NCBI GenBank assembly: GCA_037952775.1
Contig: JBANAY010000004.1
Coordinates: 3,162,001-3,226,000, forward strand
Source: Clonostachys chloroleuca
Taxonomy: Eukaryota > Ascomycota > Sordariomycetes > Hypocreales > Bionectriaceae
Length of the DNA stretch: 64,000 bases
Direction: 5' to 3'
The translations under genes and the position numbers were made by a program. Within the stretch, counting starts at the first letter, position 1, and each line of letters starts with the position of its first letter. Shown here piece after piece: positions 47,717-59,011 of this stretch. A model generated the notes under the pieces. That model was not told the origin of the DNA and ran no database searches. It saw nothing but the letters and a program-made list of their open reading frames with translations.

Positions 47717-47949
47717 AGTGGGTGACATTGAAAATTGAGACACTCAAACATTAAGCTGCTTACTTTCAAGCCAGCGAGCAATCTTATCAAATCATTGAGT
47801 ACTCATGACATATACTTGAGAGATAATACAGTATATATTGTCTCTCGATTTCTTTTTGTACAACTGAATCTCTTTACTTATTTATCACGGAAAGTAGCCT
47901 GTTTTTACTAACACTTCCATTAGGTGCCTCATTTCTCCTGTCACCCACT
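47717..47949. mobile_element. MITE-like element, copy 1
   Basis: A 233-bp AT-rich element with no coding frame. It begins AGTGGGTGACA and ends TGTCACCCACT, a perfect 11-bp terminal inverted repeat, and imperfect complementarity extends inward to about 28 bp (GAAAATTGAG against CTCATTTCTC). The flanks TTGCCACCA and TGGCCACCT agree at 7 of 9 positions, suggesting a worn 9-bp target duplication as made by Mutator-like transposases. A second copy in the same orientation is at 57175-57403. It lies between the Cys-rich protein gene and the 3' end of the P450 gene. Confidence 0.8.
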
Positions 47950-48013
47950 TGGCCACCTCAATCTGTTCTGCCTTCCACATCTTATCCAACTGTCTCACTA
48001 TCAATAACTGTAC

Positions 48014-49752
48014 TTACTCTCGGACCACAGGCACGAGATAGACATTCAGATCCGGCTTTGACCAAAGTGAGAACACTTGACTTCGTTCTATCCACCCATC
48101 GCTATCGACTGCGAGGTGGATGTCAAAATTCCAAATGATCCTCGCAAGAATCAGTCGCATCTCTGCGTATGCAAGACTACCACAATTTTAGTTTCAAGAT
48201 TACTACGTTTCGTCGAGTTTTGATTCACATACTTTTTTCCTATGCAGTTCCTTGGTCCGAAAGAGAAGGGTTGGAAGACCTTTTTCGCGTCGCTATGAAA
48301 CCGTAGATCGTCTTGCCAACGTTCAGGAATGAACGAATCGGGCAATTGATAAAAGTTGGGGTTACGATAAAAGGCGTAGTGATGAATCCCAATCACCGTC
48401 TAGTGCCACTGGTCAGCAACATTCTGTATAGTCTCAAGCTTCCAGACTTACACCTCCAGGCACCCAATGGCCACTGATGAACCCGCCATCAGGGTTCATT
48501 TTTCGCGGCAGGGCACCAGGCACTGGAGGATACATGCGGAGGGCTTCGTTCAAGACGGCCAGCATGTAATCCAGCTTTTGAACGCCTCGTATGGTGATCT
48601 CATCCTCGTGTTGGAAACTCGTGCGGACTTCCTGGGCCAGCTTATGCAGAACCTCTGGATGTTTAGCTAGGAGATATGTCACTCCCGACAATGTTGTGGC
48701 TGTCGTCTCCGACCCGGCAATAATCAATGTGCTGGCGTTGTCACGAAGCTCATCAGGAGAAAATTTCTAAAATTGATCAGTAACCCTCAACTGTCAGATA
48801 CCAAGATGAGTATAAGCAGAGTCTCGCCTACCTTGTCGTCTTCCTGGGAGGTCATCGCATGATAGTAATCTGGCCGTATCGTGTCCATGGATGCTCGAGC
48901 GCGCAGTTTTTCTTCCACTAGCCGAACATGAGCGCCAACCGCATGGCTTCCAGACTGGTCGAGGAAAGCGAGGACAACCTTGTACAGCCAGCCCCAGCGC
49001 CTGGCGCAAACCGCTACAGAGTTGGATCTGATCCGTTTGAATATCAGACTGACCCAGGGGTGGTAGTCGCTATCTTGAAGGCACCTAAAGCTTTCACCAA
49101 ACGCTAGGTCTCCGATGATGTCAAAAGTTGTCCAGTTATACCACGACGTAAGCTCCAAGACATTTTTTCCATTGTCCGAATTCTCCTTAAGCCGTTGAAG
49201 TAGGAGATCCACGTAGCTAGAAATAATCGGCTCCTGCGCTTCGATCATCGATGCTGAAAATCCATGAGACAGAGTTCGTCTTAACCGCGCATGGTCCTCG
49301 CGATTCGCGTTGAGGACACTATGCTTTGCAACAACACCAAATACGTGAGGGTCTTTGCCGTTTTCTGGAGAACCGAGTTTGCGATGGCCGACCAGCTCAT
49401 CCCACACATTCTCACCGATGACTGAAACTTCATCGGGAGAAATTCTGACTATATCACCATATTTCTTATGCATTTCGAGGACCTTGGTATGCATCTGACC
49501 AGAGTTTATCGTCCTAGTGTAGGGTATCCGGGTTGCTGCAAAAGACTTTGGCCCTGGTATCTTTCTCAGGGGATGATGGAAGAATAGGTTATAGACTGGG
49601 ACAGAGCCGAGTCCAACGATGATCTAATGCATAATTAACGATCCAAGTAGTCTTTTGATTTAAAGACGTAGACCTACAAATCCAACAATAAGCCACGGCC
49701 ATGGAAACAATGCTCCAACTCTACCAAAAATGGCGGCGAGGTTAGTGGACAT
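48014..49752 (-). CDS. cytochrome P450 monooxygenase
   Basis: Five exons, 49752-49678, 49623-48832, 48766-48452, 48399-48233 and 48176-48014, give 503 aa. An N-terminal hydrophobic ER anchor (FPWPWLIVGFIIVGLG, written across exons 1-2) precedes the proline hinge RKIPGPK. The oxygen-binding I-helix reads AGSETTATT (306-314), the K-helix ExxR is EALR (363-366), the PERW motif is at about 419-422, and the heme ligand Cys446 is in FSFGPRNCIGK. The N-terminal half (KYGDIVRISPDEVSV) is typical of fungal P450s of the isotrichodermin hydroxylase/benzoate hydroxylase-like broad clan. The substrate is unknown. Its neighbours are a transcription factor and two SDRs, so secondary metabolism or detoxification is plausible. 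Confidence 0.94.
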
Positions 49753-50719
49753 TTTGAATGGGTCTTGCTGAGTGCAAGATGTTGGCTGAAAATTGTCTCT
49801 CCGCTTGTCTATATCATATACGTAAAGCTCTCCCCAACTATGTTGAGGGATCCCTTTTTATAAACAAATTCATGCTATGAAGAAGACGTAGCACGCCCAG
49901 TTCAGTACTCATCAATGTATACTTAACCCCTGCTGCATCGGCTTCGGTATTATCTGTCGAGGGCGAGATGATCTTCTTTCACTACAGTGAGATGACGGAT
50001 TCGAAATATTGATCTACTGAGTGGTTGCATTCGCTTTGTTTGTCGGAGGCTAAATGCCGAATAGCCCGAGTTCGAAGATATGCCCTATTACAGAATTGCA
50101 ATATCTCCGGAGATATGCACTGTGCTCGGACAAAACCTGTGACCTCGCACTTTTACTAAGGAGTGCCGATCTCCCGCCCAGAGTGGACCAAACTTGACAA
50201 CCGCTGCAACATAAAGTTCTGTTGGTAGGCTTTGTTCCAGCGCGGTGTTATCCGTATCTGGAACCTGCAACTTTCGGTGATACTGGGGGTGTAGCATTAT
50301 GATGAGGGGCTCCAGTGTGATCACGATGGCATTATGCTTGTGCCTTCTCTTGATCGAGATTTCAATAGCAGATAATGTTATGGTCAGACTGGAATGTTAC
50401 AACACGATTCTCACACAAAAAGCCAATTGTATGAAGAAGTTGCCGGTCACCTGTCATAAATACAACTACTGACTAGCACAAGTGTCGACTTTAATTCAAT
50501 ACCGTGCCTTTATACTCAACCGCCATTTCATTGACCCTGGTCATACGCCTGAGCCAATGGCGATGGTGAGATTAACAATCAACATTCCCGGTCTCCTACA
50601 TGAAGAGAGCTGCCTTAGAACTACCACGCGGGGATACCACACCGATTTAATGCCGATCGCGCTATTTGATAATGCCGAGAACCGTGATCACATGGATAAA
50701 TAGATGTGCATTCAGTTTC
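49753..50719. other. P450 promoter region
   Basis: About 1 kb between two minus-strand genes. It contains the P450 promoter with a TATA-like box (listed separately) and the 3' flank of the transcription-factor gene. No additional gene was seen. Confidence 0.4.
49855..49862 (-). promoter_or_regulatory. TATA-like box of the P450 gene
   Basis: TATAAAAA on the minus strand, about 105 bp upstream of the P450 ATG. Placement and sequence fit a core promoter element; not proven. Confidence 0.45.
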
Positions 50720-52189
50720 TCATGCAATGCTACTCTCCAAACCTCCGACGCCCCGACCCACTACACCACTGTTACTTGATCGAACATTGGTGATAGTTGC
50801 AAATGCCTTCCTTGCCGGTTCTCCGTGTATGCAGTCGATCCATAGAATATCACGCAAATGTAACTCCAGCTCTTCCCAAGAAAGATCGACATCCGCCACT
50901 TCCGTCCACTTCGCACGAATCCATGACTCATCAGGTGCAAACACCGAAATAGATCCCACGATGAGCAGCCATAAGACCACGTATCTGTTGCTAGTTCCCC
51001 GCACGATAATCTCTCCACAAAGCCCTTTCAGTTGGGTACCTAGATACGCACTAGGGAGTCTCTTGCCTGGGACATGAAGAGTGGTCGACAGAAATGCCAG
51101 CATCCCCAATCGCATACATTCACTTTCCGTATCCTCAGGATCTACTGTAAGACGCAAGAGGCGCGACTGGATTGAGGATATAGAACCTTCAAACTCAACT
51201 CCGGCCAAACGTCTAGCGCCACCACTTTTCCAATTGATACGATCGGCCAGGTGTCTAAGGTCGTAAAAAATCGTACGCAACGGGATATTATCGACTATTG
51301 CAGCCCTGAGAGATAATGTTTTGTCCGGGCTTGAGGTAGCATTGCGGTAGCAAGATGCCCAACAAAGTGGCCCGATGGGTAAAGGAGGCAAGGTACCCGT
51401 GCTTGTATATGCCGAAAGCTCCAATCGACTTATTTTAAACCCTAGCCTGCTGTTGATTCTCTCCCTGGTGTGTTGGTTCCTCAGCTGCATAATCTTCCTT
51501 ATGCCAGAAAGGTGAATATTGAATGCTTCATCCTCGCCGATGATAGTAGCAACGAGTGAAAGGTTGAAAACAGTATAGAGAAGTGCATCATTGGGATATT
51601 CTTTTCGGTTGGACAAAGCATCGTTTAGCAGAGACAATGTCTTACTGAGGTGAAACAACGTCGTGCGAGTTATAATTCTCTGCATCGCGAGGTCCTGGAG
51701 CGCTGATCCCATAAAGAGGATGGACTGAAGAAATGCAGACTCGGTGGCAAACCACCCCATATAGTCGTCTTCTTGAATAATCTCAAACTCAACACAATTA
51801 TCAATAGGGTAGATGGCTTCTTTAAGCCGGCCATCTATATCGTAAAGTTAGCTCATTATGCCCTACCCCCGAGCAGCATTCGACATACATTGATACAGGA
51901 GGTCCACGGAGCCATGTAAGCTATCAGGTAGCAATTTATAGTCTAAGATAGGTTGATAGGGTGTAATTTGTCTTTCCCAGAGATTTTTGCTTGAAAGACC
52001 TAGTTTGTCGTTAGGTGTTTGGTTGACGGCGGTTTGAGCCGCGATTTCAGCCTCGCGTTGACGGAGTGCTTTCCGTGAGCGCCGGGAATCTTCGCGCCGG
52101 TTCTTGCCCCTCATGCAGTGACTCCGGACCTGCAGGGTGTCCGTTGCTTTTCCGCGGTTATCCACACTGACGAAGGCAAACTGCTTCAT
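50720..52189 (-). CDS. fungal transcription-factor-like protein without a zinc cluster
   Basis: Exons 52189-51889 and 51834-50720 (54-nt intron, phase 1) give 471 aa. The start is MKQFAFVSVDNRG; an upstream ATG at 52243 would add 18 residues. The first 60 residues contain RSHCMRGKNR and a basic RRSRKALRQREAE helix, the pattern seen at the N-terminus of the fungal-specific regulator family that lacks the Zn2Cys6 cluster. The remaining part is helical, with an LLYTVFNLSLVATIIGEDEAF-like middle region (about 195-215) resembling the fungal transcription-factor regulatory domain. It is in tandem with the P450 gene and divergent from the SDR at 52989, so it may regulate them, which is inference from position only. 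Confidence 0.72.
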
Positions 52190-52988
52190 TTTGGCAAACG
52201 CTGTGGTTACTCTTGAAGGAGGAATGGGAAAGAGGCAGGGCACACGAGAGAACCCAGAGGCAATGTGTGATGGCCCCGGTTTAATTATTAATCATCCGAC
52301 ATCACGACCAGATTGATTTCCTTTTTCGGTTCCATGACGCTAGGAAGCAGATCTTGGTGGAGTCGTCATATCTTTAGGGCCGGATTCAAGAGATTAAAAA
52401 TATTTTGCTCCACTTTGCCAAAGGAACCTGAAGAGGTTATGAAAGGTAGGAAAGTCATGATTTCCAAACTCCTTTAGGCCAGGAAATAGAAAGTACAGAA
52501 TACACTAAGAAGCTTAGTACCTATTCCTCCTAGGGTTACTCCGTATGGTTCGGAGACCTCTATTTAGTTTCACTAGAAAAGATATATTATCCTGTGGATC
52601 TTATAAGATTATTCAGCCAGAATAGGAATAGATTCTGTTTTTATGCAAATCTTCGATTTCAGATTTCCATTTCCAGGCTCTTGAAACAGACCCTCAAGGG
52701 CCAAGAGGTTTGCCCAGGGTTAGCCATATTGTTCACCTGTTTTGGGCAGACTCCGGGACTTCGGGGAATGGCCATATTATCGAAAAAAAAGTATAACCAC
52801 ATTGTTGAACACATTGGGATAGCTAGCACGAATAGAGTCAATTATAGTTTTGGGATGAAAGAAGCTATAAATTCTGAGAGCTCGTCTCAAAACCTTCTCT
52901 CCATGACCTCTCATCGTCCAGAACAGACTCGAAAAGAACGAAGCGAAAAATCAACACACTTTCTCTATAAGCTCTTACCGTCTCAAAA
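52190..52988. other. divergent promoter region of regulator and SDR
   Basis: 0.8 kb AT-rich interval between divergent start codons. An open plus-strand frame at 52594-53031 overlaps the SDR start but shows no domain. This is the place to look for shared operator sites. Confidence 0.4.
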
Positions 52989-54063
52989 ATGGCGTCTAGA
53001 GCACTTCAACCTCGAAAATACTCGGATCTAGGTGTTTTTGTCAAGGCCCAGATTTTGACCAAAAGCAAGCCACCCCCTGCTTCCGTTTCCTTTGCGGGTC
53101 AAACAGCCATCATTACTGGCAGTAATGTGGGGATCGGTCTTGAAACCTGCCGCCAGATGTTGAAGCGCGGTCTCTCTCACCTGGTCATGGGGGTACGAAG
53201 TACGGCTAAAGCAGAGAGTGAAGCTTCCAAACTCCGAAAGTCTCATCCCAAAGCCGTGATCGATGTTTGGCCCCTGGATATGAACTCTTACAAGTCCATA
53301 CAAGACTTTGCTTCTCGAAGTGCTTCCGCCCTATCCAGTCTTGACATCGTTATTCTTAACGCGGCCGTATTCAACTCTCAATGGAAAATGAGTCCAACCG
53401 GCCACGAGGAGACACTCCAAGTCAACTATCTCTCAACTGCGCTGCTTGCGATACTGTTTCTCCCGCTTCTGAAAGCGAAAAGCTCCACGGGGTATCCTGG
53501 TCGCCTCATGATCGCTTCCTCAAACGTTGCTATCAACAACACATTCCCAAGCCAGAACGCGGTGCCACTTCTCCCATCATTTGATAACCAGGAGTATTAT
53601 GGCACTTTCTATAATCGCTATGCGGTATCTAAGATGCTTGTTGTCATGCTCACGGATAAACTCAGCGAACTGGTGCGCCCAGAAGATGTGATCATCAACA
53701 CTGTGGACCCTGGATATACCAGTGGTTCCGATTTGCATCGCAGTTTCTCTGGAGGCTTGAGTTTAATGTTCAGTACCCTCAAAACGCTGACCGCACGAAC
53801 GCCAGAGCAGGCTGCATGGCTTTATTTAGATGCAGTTGCGGTTAAAGGTCCTGAGAGCCATGGCGGATATCTCATGAACTCGGAGATATGCCCGTAAGTT
53901 TTGCAAAGCTCAGTGTAAACGTTTTCTAATAATTGAGTCTAGATTCAACCCCTTGATGTACACCTCTGAAGGCAAGGCAAGCGAGGAAAGACTCTGGGAT
54001 GAGACATTGAAGGAACTAGAATTCGCAGATGCCGAGAAGCTTATTAAGTCAATGACAGCGTAG
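52989..54063 (+). CDS. short-chain dehydrogenase/reductase (retinol-dehydrogenase-like)
   Basis: Two exons, 52989-53893 and 53943-54063, give 341 aa. The cofactor motif TGSNVGIG is at 43-50, MGVRSTAKA (about 67-75) with its Arg suggests NADP(H), NAA is at about 124-126, and the catalytic Tyr211 and Lys215 lie in YAVSK. VDPGYTSG (about 236-243) is the usual post-catalytic loop. The final exon adds a helical DETLKELEF tail typical of this subgroup. It resembles WWOX/retinol-dehydrogenase-type reductases common in fungal metabolite clusters. Cytosolic or peripherally membrane-bound. The substrate cannot be inferred. Confidence 0.9.
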
Positions 54064-54996
54064 GATGAATGCCGACTTCGTCGGGGAAGTACAGACCAGC
54101 CGCTCTCTACTCGTGGCTCATCTTCTTTCTTTAGAATTATGAACTTCACTTCATTTATCTTCCCTTGTCCATCTCCTTGTGTTTCAATATTCATGCATTC
54201 AACTACAGTCGTTGTCACTTGAGTTTGAGTTACGATTATAATTATCATTTTCTGTTTGACTCTCTATTTCTTTAACTCTCTGTTCATTTACGCGCATTTA
54301 TATTGTGTCTCTTTTATTTCGGACGTATTGTCCCCATGACATCTTGTTCGGTGTAAATATTCCCTAACAAACGCCAGCTATCAAATCTTATTTCATCTAA
54401 AATATCACAATCCGCAGCTTCATCTGGAAAACACAGATCTGCTGGCGTGTAGGGTAGCCACATTGATTGAGACTAAATAGAATCGATCGCTCTATCAACA
54501 ACCATGATTATTTTCGCCTTCATGTCTTTCTCGGTTAATTTTTGCATTAATTAGTGCCTTTCCCAAATTCTTTCTAGTGTTAGTAGTGCATTACGAGGGC
54601 TTGTAATGCGTGCGCCATATCAGCTTTCTTGGGCGGGGGCACTACAGTAGGTAAGGAATAAGATGGATGGATCACGCGCCGCTGCCGGACCACTGCTGTT
54701 CTTCGCTGTCTGTATAAATTCACCACGACTCCCATAAATACACCGTAGTCCGCAAATACTTAATTTAAGTGAAGACGGGAATTTCTGACGAAGGGCGGAC
54801 ATTGGGTTTGGCCTGAGCGCCGGATGACGTTAGTATGCCGCGATCTATGACGTGTGCATCAATTTGGCCAAACATAGGTACATAACATCCATCCCCTACC
54901 CCAGGATTTGCCTCTGACTACCTCAATCTTTTGTTCCTGATTATCACATTTCACTAAAATTGATTCTACACCTTGGAACCACCACACCAAACGATC
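54064..54996. other. intergenic, AT-rich
   Basis: 0.9 kb between two plus-strand genes, with no gene or repeat recognised. The right end is the promoter of the small secreted protein. Confidence 0.35.
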
Positions 54997-55510
54997 ATGT
55001 ATATCCCCACTGCGCAGAGCGTGTTGACTGCCGGCTTGGCGCTGACTGGCACATTGACCAGCCGTACGACTCCAAGCCCTTCAACCCAGCACCATCAGAC
55101 TTTATGCTAACCCATGCGTGGCAGCTTCGACCGTGAGCGAGGGCAAGGTCCTAGACTTCGCCGTTGAGAAATGCATCGATGCCGACGGCAACCGCAGATG
55201 CTCCGACCCTTTTCTCGTCACCAAGTCCACATGCTACCACTTCAAATGGAGCACCGAGGGGGCATTCACGCACACCACGGCCGAAGTCCGCGATGCCGGA
55301 TCAAACGAGATTGTGCACTATTCGGACACTGATGGAGACTGGAATCCTAAGAAGGGAGAGGTAATCGCGCATTTAACACCCCCTTCTACTGCATCCCTTG
55401 ACTAGACGCTGACCAATGTCCGCAACCAGCTGGTTTACATCGACTTCAAGCCCAAGATACCCGGAACGGGCAATTCAACGGTCGAGTACAAGGTTACAAC
55501 ATGCGAATAG
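54997..55510 (+). CDS. small secreted protein, unknown family
   Basis: Three exons, 54997-55063, 55125-55360 and 55430-55510, give 127 aa. Exon 1 encodes a signal peptide (MYIPTAQSVLTAGLALTGTLTS); the donor GTACGA, branch ATGCTAAC and acceptor GGCAG place intron 1. The mature part of about 105 residues has four cysteines (KCID, RCSD, TCYH and the final TCE) and alternates polar and aromatic residues as in a beta-sandwich (TCYHFKWSTEG, LVYIDFKP). No catalytic motif. Phase agreement across three exons supports it as real. I do not recognise a family. Confidence 0.7.
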
Positions 55511-55759
55511 ACGCCACACAGGCCTGCCTTGCTTCGGTAGTTGGGGGTTTCTTAATCGGGTCATGAGATGGAAGCTGCAGCGCCCGCTATGAGCAGCAGT
55601 GCCCGGTTCCTCAAGATGGACTTCAGTTCTCTTGTAGTTTCATAAAAGCTTAATATTCCATAATAAATCTTTGACGCTCATAAAATATTCTTCAGAATGC
55701 TCGTTTTAGATGCAAATTTCCACAGTCGGGCGTTGCAACCGTCTGATGTGATGTCACGC

Positions 55760-56644
55760 TTATATCTTCCCAAACAGCTGGTTCATTTCGACTGCCTGAT
55801 TGTAAAGAGCATTATCCTTGTCCTTGTTCAGGGCTGCTTTTCGCAGGTTCCAGGAGGTCTTGGTCAGCTCACACCTCTCATCGCAAATTTCTTCGTATCC
55901 CTAGCATAAGAGCGTTAATATAGTACGCCCAGCGGCGGACTTAGTGGAGATGAAAGCTCGGATTCCTTACCAGGTCCTTGCCGGGCTTCTTTGAGCAGTC
56001 TTCCTTGATAGGGAAGCGACGCTCAACAGACCACAGAAAAGTGTTCGGGTTGTAGTTGTACACCGTGGGTGTGTCAGGGACCAGTTTGTTGAAGAGAAAG
56101 ACGTTGTCTGCACCAGTCAGCAATCTTGCGAAACTCTCGGGTGGTATCAGAATGCATATGCTCACCCTCAAAGCGAGTGATGACATCGGGGATCTTGGAA
56201 GGCCGCATGCCGTAGCCGATTCCTGTGACATGAAATTCCACGTCCTTAAATCGGGCCTCCATTTGGCTGATGTCTTCCTCAGGACCCATAAGAACGACTG
56301 CCAGGCTTATTAGCGGGTTTCTTTCTGAAAAGGACGTGTTCATATTCCACGTACTGCGAGTGTTGTAACCCGCATTGATCAAGTTTTGGGTATCGCTGCG
56401 AATACTAGCATCTACCATACTTGGGTCCCAGCCCTGTTCAACCACATATGGGTGGTATGCAGGGAGTCCGCTGGGACCGAATACTGTTTAGCTTCGGATG
56501 GTTTAAGAAATCGGGGAAGGCAATAGTTCGACTTGGGACGCACGTGTATAGGACATTGATGTCGCCACATCCTGGATTCTCGGGGTATTTGGCGGAAGCA
56601 GCCGTGATGAGACCAATCCCAATGAGGCTCTTGAGCATGATCAT
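55760..56644 (-). CDS. secreted protein, conserved-looking, unknown function
   Basis: Exons 56644-56533, 56483-56355, 56297-56166, 56107-55971 and 55900-55760 give 216 aa. Introns are 49, 57, 58 and 70 nt, and all junctions keep phase. The second intron (branch GCTAATA) is a multiple of three without stops, so an uncorrected frame reads through it. An N-terminal signal peptide ends near ITAASA. The body has an alternating strand-helix pattern (NAGYNTRIVLMGPEED, FHVTGIGYGMR, PTVYNYNPNTFLW) that looks like a small alpha/beta fold. Cysteines (GCGD, TC, DC, IC, RC) could form disulfides. I know no function for it. Exon 1's donor (GTCGAA) is the weakest splice call. Confidence 0.65.
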
Positions 56645-57174
56645 GGTCGATTAGTTGATTAGTCGATAAAGACTGCAAGGTAGTCGTTGCAGGGCGATGT
56701 CTTTGGTATGGATGTGAGTACGTCTTGACAGGGACAAGGATACTATGATGAATGCCAACAAGTTCAATTGCAAACTAGCAGCGAGTGATGATGTTATATA
56801 ATACAGGCGGGAAGGAATCGAGGCCCTGGGGGATTATTTAGCGGCCTGCTGGCGTGAGACTATCATGCAACTGTTGCATGAGGCGTAAACCAGACTCGTT
56901 TTTTTCGTGCCGATTATCCAGCCATATTTGCCCCTGAGGAAGACAAGTGGTGTGGTAGCTACGGCTCTAATTGGGAAAATGAAATAGGCCGCATTGACGC
57001 GACTGCAACGGCAAGTCGTAATAGCGGATTTCCCCCAACGAAACACCCTCTTCTTTGCATAATTCGCCCTGTCCGGGACCGAGAAGTGCCCGCAAGCTAT
57101 TGCAGGTAATAGCTTGTAGCTGTTTCAATTCCATTGGCCGTCGCCCCGCGATCTTCAATGTGCTCCGCTTGACC
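56645..57174. other. spacer before MITE copy 2
   Basis: Promoter side of the secreted-protein gene. Short frames at 56834-57158 on the minus strand have no recognisable domain. Confidence 0.3.
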
Positions 57175-57403
57175 AGTGGGTGACATTGAAATTGAGATAC
57201 TCAAACATTAAGCTGGCTTATTCCCAAGTCTGCGACCGGTATTATCAGATTATTGAGCCCTAATAATACCTACTCCAGAGATAATATCGTATATATTTTC
57301 ACTTTATTTTATTGTATGCGACTGAATTCCTCTATTTATTACAGAAAGCAGTTGATTAATAACCACCCTTTCATTAGGTGTCTCATTTCTCCTGTCACCC
57401 ACT
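57175..57403. mobile_element. MITE-like element, copy 2
   Basis: A 229-bp element related to copy 1 along its whole length and in the same orientation. It has the same AGTGGGTGACA...TGTCACCCACT ends, shared inner blocks such as ACTCAAACATTAAGCT and CATTAGGTGTCTCATTTCTCC, and scattered substitutions and small indels in the middle. No clear target duplication remains at the flanks. It ends about 280 bp before the GST start codon, so it may carry or displace regulatory sites. Confidence 0.8.
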
Positions 57404-57600
57404 TGCCTGCTTCCTTTAGGTCACAGCTCATCACAGTAATACTACGTCGTATTATTCCCTCTGTTCCACATTCGGTAAAGTAGCTTGCAATGGCAGGTGG
57501 ATGCTGTGCCGCTCAGATTCGGCCACCGAAAGAGCGACGCTAGAGAAGGATTACAGATCCAACAAGATCCATGGTTCCAGCCGAGACAATTCTCCCCTGG

Positions 57601-57610
57601 TATATAAAAG
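57601..57610 (+). promoter_or_regulatory. TATA box of the GST gene
   Basis: TATATAAAAG lies about 75-85 bp upstream of the GST ATG and about 200 bp downstream of MITE copy 2. It is the clearest core-promoter match in the window. Confidence 0.5.
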
Positions 57611-57684
57611 GAATTGAAGGAAGGTAATTTAACGTCCCATTTGATTTTTCAACAGTAACCCAAGCCTTGTCCTGGAATCCAAAC

Positions 57685-58540
57685 ATGTCCGAGTTGCAGC
57701 CCATCACAGTCTATGTCCACGGTACATCCCCTCTTCCTTACATATCAGTTGATCAATTGGGACTAACTCCCCTGTCCTAGAGGCCGGACCGAACCCATAC
57801 AAGGTCATAATTGCCGCTGAGGAGCTCTCTGTCCCTTACAAGACCATTGTGGTGAAAGACCCAAAGGAGGAATGGTTTGCCGCCATCAATCCCAATGGGC
57901 GGGTGCCTGCCATTGTTGATCCCAACACGAATATCACGCTCTGGGAATCCGGGGCCATTGTCGAGTACCTGGTTGAGACATATGACAAGCAAGGCAAGCT
58001 CACAGTGAGCGATGTCGCGAGCAAATGGCAGCTCAAGCAGTACCTCCACTTTCAAATGTCGGGTCAGGTATGTGAATCATGCTCTACCCCAGAGTAATGC
58101 ACATAGTAGCCCGAGACTAACAGGTTCTCGATTCAACTCCCAGGGCCCCTACTATGGACAGGCAATGTGGTTCCATACACATGAAGATATCCCCGTCGCC
58201 AAGCAGCGCTACAACGAGCAGATTGTCCGCGTGGTGGAGGTGCTCGACAACATCCTGAAAGGCAAAGAGTATCTTGTTGGCGATAAGTTGTAAGTTGAAA
58301 ATAATACGAATTACCTTCATCATCTGAAGAAAAGACATCTAATGCTAACGAAACTGTCCTTGTAGTACATATGCGGATCTGGCATTTATCCCTTGGAACA
58401 GGGTGGTTGAGGGCCACCCAATACTAAAGGCCAACGTTTGGGATAAATACGAGGTTGAGAAGAAGTACCCGAATTATGTCGCCTGGCAGCGACGTCTCGT
58501 GGCACGCCCATCCGTGGAGCAGGCCTACAAAGGTTGGTAG
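57685..58540 (+). CDS. glutathione S-transferase, Ure2-like
   Basis: Four exons, 57685-57721, 57781-58067, 58144-58289 and 58366-58540, give 214 aa, the normal GST length. The thioredoxin-fold N-terminal domain shows AGPNPYKV (start of helix 1), the cis-Pro segment GRVPAIVD and the glutathione-contacting LWESGAIVEYL. The C-terminal helical domain contains YYGQAMWF, the N-capping-type YADLAFIPW and a terminal RPSVEQAYKGW. The fungal Ure2p/GTT-like subgroup fits best. It should conjugate glutathione to electrophiles or act as a peroxidase, in the cytosol. The closeness of P450, SDR and MFS genes suggests detoxification or a metabolite pathway, by position only. Confidence 0.9.
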
Positions 58541-59011
58541 GGGAGCAATAACTCATGGGCATGACAGATTGTTCTTAGAGTTAGCTACCGCTTATAGAGG
58601 AACTGGATAGAAAACGTGGGATTCCAACAGGCAGAAAATGGATAAACTTATTGCGCAATCATATGAATTTCGTGCGACATCTCAAATTACAATGTGATTC
58701 GGTTCAGGGCAAAAAAGGGCCCGTAGTCGGCGGCACAATGCGTATGATGCCATCGTCGGTGTGAGTCACTCAATGAATTTAACAAGAGGATAGTTTAGCT
58801 GCCATACTAGCTACGACACACCAATCATATTCGGACCCTATCTTTTTTTTAATACTGTCGGACTGGTCATCGTCGCAGGATTTACTTCTTTTGACTCAAG
58901 GAGGGGTGGGGTAAAGTATCTCGAGAAGTCATTATCAATTCCCATCTGGTCGTCAATATCGCCCCTTGTTTTCCTCATACTTGGTGTCTGGATCACGAAG
59001 AATAACCCACG
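58541..59011. other. intergenic
   Basis: Spacer between the GST and M20 genes, with 3' UTR and promoter. No other feature was recognised. Confidence 0.4.
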
